Assembly (NCBI RefSeq): GCF_900215325.1
Contig: NZ_OCMS01000001.1
Location: 372,001-436,000 of the forward strand
Reading direction: 5' to 3'
DNA: 64,000 bases
DNA from: Fibrobacter sp. UWB16
GTDB taxonomy: Bacteria > Fibrobacterota > Fibrobacteria > Fibrobacterales > Fibrobacteraceae
Shown: piece by piece, positions 7,504 to 14,408 of the stretch
Position numbering within the stretch: position 1 is the first letter of the stretch
How the letters are laid out: each line of letters begins with the position of its first letter
Notes under the pieces: model-generated
Seen by the model: only the letters and a program-made list of their open reading frames with translations
What the model was told of the DNA's origin: nothing
The model's database searches: none
Position numbers and translations under genes: made by a program

Positions 7504-9036
7504 ATGTATTTAGTCACTTACGACATCGGCAACTCCTTTATAAAAGCAACACTTACAAAAATCGCAAATTCGATTGAATTCGTGGGAGCGACTGTTGTCA
7601 GTACGCATAGTACCTCGACTTTAGGCGGCAAAGGGGTGGAACAGAGCACCGAACAATGGTGGGATTCCATCTGCCGTAGCACAAAAGACCTCCTCAAAAA
7701 TTACGGTATTACTAGCGACCAGATCAAGGGTATCAGTTTCTGTTCCCAAATGAACGCAACCATACTCGTTGATGATGACGGCAATGCGGTCCGCCCACCC
7801 ATGACGTTCCTGGACAGACGTGCCGACAAAGAATTCAAGGGCTACTTCAACCACGGTCTCAAGATTCACGGTCTAAACATCTGGAAACTCATCAAGGCGA
7901 TGCATCATACAAGCATGGTCCCCGTTGGAGCTTACAGCCCGATTTGGAAATACAAGTGGGTACAAAACAACGAGCCCGAAAATTTTGCAAAAGTCGACAA
8001 GTTCCTAGATGTTGGCGATTATCTTTTGTACAAAGCCACAGGACGATTCGTCCGCACAGAAGACTCCGCATTCTGCACGGCACTCAACGATTGCCGCAAA
8101 GGCCATTCCGGCTGGAGCCACACCATGGCTAAAGCGTACGGCATCAACGAAAAGCACTTGCCAGAGATTGTGCAAAGCACAGACATTGTCGGCCGTATTA
8201 CAGCCACTGCCGCCGAACAGATGGGCTTGGAAAAGGGCACACCAGTCATCGCTGGAGGCGGAGATATCGCCATGGTCGCAATCGGTTGTGGCAACACCCA
8301 AAACAATCTTACCAGCATTTACTGCGGAACTTCAGGATCCGTCTGCACCGTTGTCGATCACATTATCCAGTTTGCAGATATCATGATGATTGCCGTCAAG
8401 GGGCCGAATCCCAAGCAAAAATACCTGTACGGAGAACTTGAAACCGCAGGCAAGTGCTTTGCCTGGGCTCGCGAGCTCATCGGCAAGCTGGACAATTCGC
8501 AGTACAGCTACGAAGAATGCGCATCACTTATTTCAAAATCAAAGCCAGGTTCCCGTGGACTCCTGTTCACGCCATTCATGAACGGCTGCAAGACGCCTTT
8601 TGAAGACGGCGAAATCCGCAGTTCGCTTTCGGGTATTGAACTGGATACAACCCGTGGAGACTTGCTCCGCGCCGTTATCGAAGGTATCTGCTTCCACTTC
8701 CGCTGGCTCTTGGAATGCCAGGCCAAGAAATGCAAGATATCAGACACCATCCGCTTTGCAGGCGGTCTTGCTAGAATCAACATCATGAACCAGATTCTCG
8801 CCGACGTGACCGGGCATACGATTGAAACGGTAAAGCATCCGCAATATGTGGGCGCACTAGGTGCCGCTGCCGTTGCTGCAATCGGACTTGGGCAGATGCA
8901 TTTCGAAGACATCCATAGCTATATCGAAATCACGAATACATACACGCCCAATCCCGAGAATCACGAGATTTACAACAAAATCTACAAGAAATTCTTGGAT
9001 AAAGTCAAGAGCGATCGAAAGCTCGTGAAAGGGTAA
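7504..9036 (+). CDS. FGGY-family carbohydrate kinase (xylulokinase-like)
   Basis: A 510-aa ATP-dependent sugar kinase of the FGGY family, which phosphorylates pentoses, polyols or related sugars in the cytoplasm. The N-terminal phosphate loop reads DIGNSFIKA where most members have D-x-G-T/S. Other landmarks are DRRAD after the substrate lobe, the ATP-lobe GGGDIAMVAIGCG and SIYCGTSGSV, a late RFAGGLARINIMNQILADVTG (family signature 2) and GALGAAAVAAIGLG. Substrate cannot be deduced: the DRRAD triad resembles xylulokinases, but the gene is not beside a xylose isomerase or transporter. AGGTC lies 5 bases before the ATG. Stands alone between rlmI and the convergent TPR gene. Confidence 0.88.
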   Translation: MYLVTYDIGNSFIKATLTKIANSIEFVGATVVSTHSTSTLGGKGVEQSTEQWWDSICRSTKDLLKNYGITSDQIKGISFCSQMNATILVDDDGNAVRPPMTFLDRRADKEFKGYFNHGLKIHGLNIWKLIKAMHHTSMVPVGAYSPIWKYKWVQNNEPENFAKVDKFLDVGDYLLYKATGRFVRTEDSAFCTALNDCRKGHSGWSHTMAKAYGINEKHLPEIVQSTDIVGRITATAAEQMGLEKGTPVIAGGGDIAMVAIGCGNTQNNLTSIYCGTSGSVCTVVDHIIQFADIMMIAVKGPNPKQKYLYGELETAGKCFAWARELIGKLDNSQYSYEECASLISKSKPGSRGLLFTPFMNGCKTPFEDGEIRSSLSGIELDTTRGDLLRAVIEGICFHFRWLLECQAKKCKISDTIRFAGGLARINIMNQILADVTGHTIETVKHPQYVGALGAAAVAAIGLGQMHFEDIHSYIEITNTYTPNPENHEIYNKIYKKFLDKVKSDRKLVKG

Positions 9037-9063
9037 TTTTTCTTAAAAATTTTTCAAAAAAGG

Positions 9064-9147
9064 CGATGGCCTCCCTTCGACAAGCTCAGGGACCTGAGCG
9101 GGCATGACATCTTAGAAACAATGAAGCCGGGACAAGCCCGGCATAAC
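9064..9147. repeat. Two adjacent hairpin repeats between convergent genes
   Basis: The first (9064-9109) contains the CTTCGACAAGCTCAGGGACC motif that also appears inverted inside murB, and ends GGGCATGAC. The second (9121-9147) is a GGAGAT-type copy with stem GCCGGG/CCCGGC followed by ATAAC. Confidence 0.7.
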
Positions 9148-9204
9148 ATTGTTCAAAATCTTTCAGTTGCAACTAAAAACTATAGACCATTGACTAATGG
9201 CCAA

Positions 9205-10512
9205 TTAGCGTTTGTTACGCGGAAGTTCGCTCGCGTGCTTTTCAAGCCACACTGCATCTTCGAGAGCGCGTTCAGCTTCGGTTGCCCAGTCAGAATCCGG
9301 GAATTCACGAACAACATCACGGTAGCGCGTTACAGCACTGTGGAAGTCGCGCATTTCGCGGTAGATGTTGCCCATCTGGAGCATCGCAAAGTAGCGTTCG
9401 TCCGGCGTGATTTCATTTTCGAGCAAAGCCTTGTACATCTGGAGAGCGGCTTCGTGATAGCCGTCCGCATAGAGCGCATTGGCGTTGGCAATGGAATTCG
9501 AAGCCGTCGGAGCAACGTCTTCCCTCTGCGGAGCGACATCAGCAGACTTCGACTTGTCGTTCCCGCTCTTCTTGGCATCCTTCAAAGCCTTGGCTTCGGC
9601 TTCTTGCATAGCCTTTTCTTCGGCAGCGGCACTGGCGACAGCGTTGATTTCGGCCAAACGGTCTTCAGCAGCCTTGCGGAACTTGGCATCCGGAGCAGCC
9701 TTCTTCAAGTATGCCGAGAGATACTTCTTTTCTTGTTCGGTACGCTTGCTCTTCTGGTTGATCTTTGCCAGATAGTAATTTGCGTCGTTACCGCGTTCCT
9801 TGTACGAAAGCCCCTTCTTCAAATTGAACTCGGCCTTGTCGTATTCTCCCATCTCATAACGGGTTAAGCCCGCATAGAAGTACGCACCGGCATCGCCAGG
9901 CTTCTTCGAAAGAACAACTCTCCAAAGCGGAGCAGCTTCAGCATAGCGGCCTTCGGCAAGCAAAGCCTTGCCCTTTTCAAACGGATCTTCGGAAGCGGCA
10001 GCCGTTGCAGGCGCCGGTTGTGCAGCCTTCGGCGTTTCGACCTTTGCAGGGGCAGCGGTCTTTGCCGGCTCAGCCTTTGCAGCAGGAGATGTTTGTGCGG
10101 GCTGTGCAGTCTTTGCAGGTTCAGCCTTTGCCGTTTCGGTCTTTGCAGCAGCCTTGCCACCCTTCATCTTAGCGCGTTCAGCATCGGCCTTAGCCTGCTG
10201 GCCCATAGCTTCGTAAGCCTTGGCAGCGCCTTCGTACGCTTCCGTCAAACTCGGATCATAACCATAAGCGAGGCGGAAGTTTGCCACAGCCCCCTTATAG
10301 TCCTTCATCTTCATGCGAACCTTGCCTGCCGCCATATAAGCTTCAGTATTCTTCTTATTTTCAGCCAACATGGCTCGGTATTCCCCAAGAGCCTTATCAT
10401 ACTGACCCTTGGCCTCAAAACGGGCACCCTGTTCAATACGGGGGTCCACAGCCCAAACTTGAGACATTCCAACCATCAATGCAAGCGCAATAAAAGACAA
10501 TTTCTTGTTCAT
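9205..10512 (-). CDS. Periplasmic TPR-repeat protein
   Basis: A 435-aa exported protein. The start MNKKLSFIALALMVG gives a signal peptide probably cut after VWA (about residue 20). The 8-residue extension to 10536 adds nothing. Several tetratricopeptide repeats follow (for example QYDKALGEYRAML, DYKGAVANFRLAYGYDP). A low-complexity Ala/Lys/Pro/Glu/Thr linker spans about residues 125-180, and more TPR units follow (GEYDKAEFNLKKGL, FHSAVTRYRDVVREFPDSDWATEA). The last two helices resemble BamD/YbgF-type envelope TPR proteins, though no envelope partner gene is adjacent. Probably a periplasmic scaffold. The specific role is unknown. Confidence 0.8.
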   Translation of the reverse strand: MNKKLSFIALALMVGMSQVWAVDPRIEQGARFEAKGQYDKALGEYRAMLAENKKNTEAYMAAGKVRMKMKDYKGAVANFRLAYGYDPSLTEAYEGAAKAYEAMGQQAKADAERAKMKGGKAAAKTETAKAEPAKTAQPAQTSPAAKAEPAKTAAPAKVETPKAAQPAPATAAASEDPFEKGKALLAEGRYAEAAPLWRVVLSKKPGDAGAYFYAGLTRYEMGEYDKAEFNLKKGLSYKERGNDANYYLAKINQKSKRTEQEKKYLSAYLKKAAPDAKFRKAAEDRLAEINAVASAAAEEKAMQEAEAKALKDAKKSGNDKSKSADVAPQREDVAPTASNSIANANALYADGYHEAALQMYKALLENEITPDERYFAMLQMGNIYREMRDFHSAVTRYRDVVREFPDSDWATEAERALEDAVWLEKHASELPRNKR

Positions 10513-10610
10513 GGTAAAAAATTTAGTAAAAACCATTGACTTTATGACACAGATTGGCGATATTACTAGCAGAGACGCGGATAATTTTGATTACCCGCAA
10601 AGGAGAAAAA

Positions 10611-10856
10611 ATGAAAATTACAGAAGCTGTCGATAAATATAAAGCTGACGAACAGGAGCTCATCATCGAAGCTTATGAACGCGAAGGGGGCGACACCGAA
10701 GATGTGGATCTCATCCTCCTGGACCGCATTTGCGCCCGACTTGGGCTAGGCCTCGACAACGAAGACATCGACAATGACGATATCGCCGAAGAAGTCAACT
10801 TTGACGAATACGGGAGCCATTTCGGAGACGTGTCCGAAAGCGAGGACGAACTGTAA
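10611..10856 (+). CDS. Small acidic protein, unknown function
   Basis: An 81-aa very acidic protein, not recognised. The start at 10611 is fixed by AAGGAG 6 bases upstream, one of the clearest ribosome sites here. The N-terminal half is probably helical (ITEAVDKYKADEQELIIEAYEREGG). The C-terminal half is rich in Asp/Glu (NEDIDNDDIAEEVNFDEYG, ending SESEDEL). There is no signal peptide or membrane segment, so it is cytosolic. It lies divergent from the TPR gene and upstream of another small gene. Confidence 0.7.
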   Translation: MKITEAVDKYKADEQELIIEAYEREGGDTEDVDLILLDRICARLGLGLDNEDIDNDDIAEEVNFDEYGSHFGDVSESEDEL

Positions 10857-10932
10857 AAACAAGCAGTGACATTTAATGACACAATCTTTATCTATTTTAT
10901 AAACAGTTAAAGATAAACATTAAAGGTCACAC

Positions 10933-11085
10933 ATGTTCAACATTCATTATCCATTTAGCCCGAGTAAAATTTTTCTTCTTTCTCTGACGGTAATCGTCTT
11001 CGGGCTTTTCGTTTACCTCTCGGGGAGTTTTGTCTCTGCGACAGTATTTTCCGTACTGTACGCCTTTTTTGCAATAGCCGATTAA
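10933..11085 (+). CDS. 50-residue single-pass membrane protein
   Basis: A short open frame from ATG 10933 to TAA 11083-11085. The peptide begins MFNIHYPFSPSKIFLL and has a continuous hydrophobic stretch (IFLLSLTVIVFGLFVYL then SATVFSVLYAFFAIAD), enough for one or two membrane helices. AAAGG stands 6 bases before the ATG. It is not recognised. It is supported by the ribosome site, hydrophobic pattern and position directly downstream of the acidic gene (76 bp). Too small to call with high confidence. Confidence 0.5.
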   Translation: MFNIHYPFSPSKIFLLSLTVIVFGLFVYLSGSFVSATVFSVLYAFFAIAD

Positions 11086-11094
11086 TAAAATTTA

Positions 11095-11182
11095 ACTGGA
11101 TCCTTCACGGCTTTCGCCGTTCAGGATGACGAGTTGCAACGATTGCTCAGGATGACGTTTTGCAAGGACCGTTCAGGATGAT
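11095..11182. repeat. GGATCC-type hairpin repeat with amplified 3' halves
   Basis: AACTGGATCCTTC, inner stem ACGGC/GCCGT, then TTCAGGATGACG. Two further copies of the 3' half (CTCAGGATGACG, TTCAGGATGAT) follow at intervals of about 26-28 bp. Confidence 0.7.
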
Positions 11183-11191
11183 ATCTAAACA

Positions 11192-12199
11192 TCAATCTGC
11201 GACACAGCGAACGTACAGGCCCTTGTAAACACTGGCGTCTGTGCGTTCTATATCCTTGTCGGCGCGATTGAATTCCCATGAGCGGGCGGTATTAGGCTGG
11301 ACAGAAGACTTGGACCAATAATGCCCAGAATTAAAGCCATCGCAGAAGTTGTCCCAATCCTGGCAACCGCCCTGACCTAAATTGTCCCAATCCAGCGTGG
11401 CGCGGTCTTTCTGGAAATCACGCCATTCGCCGTCATCTGGCAAGTGCCAACCTGGAGGACATGCTTTAGTTGCATCATCATAGGTGTAATAGCGTCCAAA
11501 TTTTTCGCAGTAGGATTTATCATCTACATAGCACTGTTTCTCGGACGTCACGCTGAATGCGAGATTTTTCATCATCCAAATTTTACCGCCACGGACGCCG
11601 ACCTTGTACTTTTTATTATCGCGTTTATCCGTAAAAATCATATCCTTCGGGGAGATATTTTTTTCGGCAAACTGGTCACGAGCAAAAACGCAACGGATCT
11701 GGATGGCATCAGCTTCTTCAATATCCACATACTTTGTGGTTCCATGCTTGGTTTCAAACCTTATCGCGTGATTGGCCGGGCCACGGACAGCAAAATAGGC
11801 ATAACCTTTTCTTGCATTCACCACTTCGTCAAATTCAAACTTGTAAAAACCAAGCGACGAATGTCCCACAAAATCATTCATGTTCTGGATTTTATCTGGG
11901 CCTGAGAATTTTTCTTCAATCAGTTCGTCCCAATCCGTTTCATCCGGGAGCTGCGTTCCCTCTGGGCATGAGGCTTTCCAGCTATCGCTACGATAAAAAG
12001 GAATTCCATTTTCGTCAGTAAAGTATGAGGTCTTGCTGTACTTGAGACTTTGTTTGAACCAGTTTAACGATCCCGACGGAATTCCACGATAAACGCGTCC
12101 ATCTCTATAATCCTTAAACTCTGCTGCGTAATTATGGGTGACCACAGACACGGTCAAAATCGCTACGGCGCACAACGAACGCCACACCTCATCCAACAT
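11192..12199 (-). CDS. Secreted protein with two FISUMP domains
   Basis: A 335-aa protein carrying the Fibrobacter succinogenes major paralogous domain (TIGR02145 type), probably twice. The first is degenerate: EFKDYRDGRVYRGI, NGIPFYRSDSWKASCPEGTQLPDETDWDELI. The second is classical: FTDKRDNKKYKVGVRGGKIWMMKNLAFSV, CPPGWHLPDDGEWRDF, GHYWSKSSVQPNTARSWEF, ending GLYVRCVAD. The family is large in Fibrobacter and surface-associated; its function is not established. I used the ATG at 12199, which has GAGG six bases upstream, in preference to the GTG at 12211. The N-terminus carries a signal-like hydrophobic stretch ending about HNYA-A. Single-gene unit. Confidence 0.88.
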   Translation of the reverse strand: MLDEVWRSLCAVAILTVSVVTHNYAAEFKDYRDGRVYRGIPSGSLNWFKQSLKYSKTSYFTDENGIPFYRSDSWKASCPEGTQLPDETDWDELIEEKFSGPDKIQNMNDFVGHSSLGFYKFEFDEVVNARKGYAYFAVRGPANHAIRFETKHGTTKYVDIEEADAIQIRCVFARDQFAEKNISPKDMIFTDKRDNKKYKVGVRGGKIWMMKNLAFSVTSEKQCYVDDKSYCEKFGRYYTYDDATKACPPGWHLPDDGEWRDFQKDRATLDWDNLGQGGCQDWDNFCDGFNSGHYWSKSSVQPNTARSWEFNRADKDIERTDASVYKGLYVRCVAD

Positions 12200-12283
12200 C
12201 AATAACCTCACAAATAATAGACTTACGAAGTAAGCCTACACAATATATATACGCTTTTTCGGAAAAAATGCTATAAAAAATTG

Positions 12284-13135
12284 TCAAAAGTAAAAAATTG
12301 CGCCAATATTGCCCGGAATTGCCCAAAAAGAAATATTCTTTTTACAAATTTCATGCAATTTAAGCACTCCAAAGCTTACGCCTGTTCCCACAAGCGCCCC
12401 AACTACTACATCAGTAGGATAATGTTTGCCAGCGACAACGCGCAAGACCCCGACAGCCCCGGCAAGCGTCAACGATGACGCCCATACGAGACTTTTGTAC
12501 TTGGAGTTCGGATAAATTTCAGAGAACCACTCCCCTGTAAACACGGCTACCGTAAACGCAGCCGAGGCATGTCCCGAATAAAACGAACCATAAGCCTCGC
12601 CTCGCGCGGACTCCGCCTTTTTGCGACCTTCGCCCCGTTCCGCATAAATGTAAGGGCGCGGCCACAACTGCGTTGAACGCACCAGCTGGTTCAAGGCGTT
12701 CTGCAAGGCAAACGCTTCCACAAACATGAGCGAAAAGGCACCAAAGTCATGACCATCGGCATCGCCCTTGTACCAGGAGTACCCCGCCAACGCCAATGGA
12801 GCGACAGCCAAAGCCCCCGAATAATGGCTCACAGTCGTTGCCCATCCGCTGTAAAGCCCCGCAAACGGGCGGTCCCACGGTAACAGTTCTGATTTCGGCT
12901 TCAAGTCGCTCGATGAAATTTTCGACATCCCGTAGTACTGATAAACTCCAAGAACCGATGTCAAGACAATCCCTAGCGAAAGCGGGACATCCAAGCGGAC
13001 TGAGACCTCGTAATGGCGAGGAACTTCCGCGCCGGGCATGTTCCGGGAAGCATCGGGCGCACCCAAGGCAAGCGTTGCCGAACACAACACCGCAAAAAGC
13101 ACCCGAAATAAGCTTTTAAATCGCCCAGAAAACAT
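12284..13135 (-). CDS. PAP2-superfamily membrane phosphatase
   Basis: A 283-aa type-2 phosphatidic acid phosphatase-like protein that would remove phosphate from a lipid phosphate (phosphatidate, undecaprenyl or lipid A phosphates) on the periplasmic face. The three-part signature is present: RSTQLWPRP (motif 1), GSFYSGHAS (motif 2, catalytic His), and RVVAGKHYPTDVVVG (motif 3). The N-terminus is a signal peptide ending near LALG-AP. The ATG at 13135 is preferred because the upstream extension runs into the neighbouring promoter. It is divergent from the ArsR-methyltransferase gene, with only about 60 bp shared between them. Substrate unknown. Confidence 0.87.
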   Translation of the reverse strand: MFSGRFKSLFRVLFAVLCSATLALGAPDASRNMPGAEVPRHYEVSVRLDVPLSLGIVLTSVLGVYQYYGMSKISSSDLKPKSELLPWDRPFAGLYSGWATTVSHYSGALAVAPLALAGYSWYKGDADGHDFGAFSLMFVEAFALQNALNQLVRSTQLWPRPYIYAERGEGRKKAESARGEAYGSFYSGHASAAFTVAVFTGEWFSEIYPNSKYKSLVWASSLTLAGAVGVLRVVAGKHYPTDVVVGALVGTGVSFGVLKLHEICKKNISFWAIPGNIGAIFYF

Positions 13136-13197
13136 CAAAAGTCCATCTAAAAATTTATATTCACAAACACAAACATACAAAAGTATTGGCGGAACAC

Positions 13198-14151
13198 GTG
13201 ACAAATTCGAATTTAAACCAGAACCGAGAACCAATCATCCCGAACATGGAACTTTTTGGAGCCATTTCCGACGAAATGCGCCTCAAGATACTGCTCCTAC
13301 TGGACCAGTCCGAATTTACAGTCAACGAAATCAAGGACATTCTGGATATCCACCAGAGTAACGCAAGCCGCCACTTGGCAAAGCTTTCGCAATGCGGGCT
13401 CGTGAAAGACCGACGCGATGGAATCAAGGCCTATTACCGTCTGAGCGAAGAACTTTACATGAGCAGCCGTCTGTTGCAGATTATCCGCGAAGCCTACGAT
13501 GAACTGCAGGACAAGGACATTCTCAAGTGCCGCGCCGCACAAGCGCTCGAAGAACGCACCGACAAGACCAAGGGACAAATCCATAAGCTCGACCAGGCCG
13601 GCGGAAGCCTCAAGGCACAAATCAGCCTGTTCAGCAAGCTCATGGTGCCGTTCGAAAACGCCGTGGACATTGGGTGCGGCGAAGGCGGCGACCTCTCGCT
13701 CATGCTCGCAAGCCGTTGCAAAAACGTGACCGCACTCGACTACGATCCAAAAATCATTAGCGGTTTCCAGCAGATTTTGCGCCAGAAAGGCATCGAAAAC
13801 GTGACGCCGAAAGTCGCCGACATGACCCAGACGGGCCTTCCCTCTAACTACGCAGACCTCGTCTTGATGAGCCAAGTACTCCACCATGCAACAGACCCGC
13901 GCCTCGCCCTCAAGGAAGCAACCCGCATCTTGAAACCGGGTGGAATGCTTGCGCTTTTGGACCTCGCCCAGCACAAGGAAGAATCGTTCCGCACGACCCA
14001 CGGCCACATTTGGCTTGGTTTTGAACGCAGCCAGCTCGAATTCTTTGTGAAGGAGCTCAACTGCAAGGTCGTCGAAAGCGAAATCATCCCAAGTGAAAAC
14101 GAGGTCGATAAAAAGCTCCCCGTCATTTGCATGATTATCACGAAAGAGTAA
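13198..14151 (+). CDS. ArsR-type regulator fused to a SAM methyltransferase
   Basis: A two-domain protein. Residues about 10-100 are a winged helix of the ArsR/SmtB group (LFGAISDEMRLKILLLLDQ, TVNEIKDILDIHQSNASRHLAKLSQCGLVKDRRDG). Residues about 150-310 are a class I methyltransferase with VDIGCGEGGDLSLMLA, LDYDP, DLVLMSQVLHHATDPRLALKEATRILKPGGML. Proteins of this build are known in other bacteria, often beside methionine/SAM-cycle genes, but no such neighbour is present here. No obvious metal-binding cysteine pair is seen in the HTH part. The start is uncertain: GTG 13198, TTG 13186 and ATG 13246 are all in frame, and I chose 13198 for the weak GGCGG upstream. Confidence 0.85.
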   Translation: MTNSNLNQNREPIIPNMELFGAISDEMRLKILLLLDQSEFTVNEIKDILDIHQSNASRHLAKLSQCGLVKDRRDGIKAYYRLSEELYMSSRLLQIIREAYDELQDKDILKCRAAQALEERTDKTKGQIHKLDQAGGSLKAQISLFSKLMVPFENAVDIGCGEGGDLSLMLASRCKNVTALDYDPKIISGFQQILRQKGIENVTPKVADMTQTGLPSNYADLVLMSQVLHHATDPRLALKEATRILKPGGMLALLDLAQHKEESFRTTHGHIWLGFERSQLEFFVKELNCKVVESEIIPSENEVDKKLPVICMIITKE

Positions 14152-14214
14152 AAATTCGCTTGACCATTTTGCGAAAATCAAATATCTTTACTAAAAAAGT
14201 CAAGGAGAAACCTT

Positions 14215-14325
14215 ATGGGAAAACTGATTAAGTACGTCGTCATCGCAGCTGTGTGCATCATTTCTGCATTCGGCATCTACAGCCTCGTCAAGACGGCCAA
14301 GACCGACGAAAACACGCTCGAATAA
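14215..14325 (+). CDS. 36-residue membrane peptide
   Basis: MGKLIKYVVIAAVCIISAFG begins a 36-aa frame ending TAA 14323-14325, with CAAGGAG 8 bases before the ATG. It has one hydrophobic helix and a charged tail (VKTAKTDENTLE). Unrecognised. The strong ribosome site and the location in a tidy intergenic gap make translation likely. Confidence 0.5.
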   Translation: MGKLIKYVVIAAVCIISAFGIYSLVKTAKTDENTLE

Positions 14326-14366
14326 CATTCTTTCGAAAACTTATTCAAAGGCGAACAATTTAACAA

Positions 14367-14396
14367 ACCGTAGCGGGCTTCCTCTGCGGTATTTTT
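14367..14396 (+). terminator. Possible terminator after the 36-aa gene
   Basis: ACCGTAG (14367-14373) can pair with CTGCGGT (14384-14390, one G-T) before ATTTTT. Weak stem, and it lies only 13 bp before the next start. Confidence 0.35.
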
Positions 14397-14408
14397 ATAT
14401 TTCCAACT

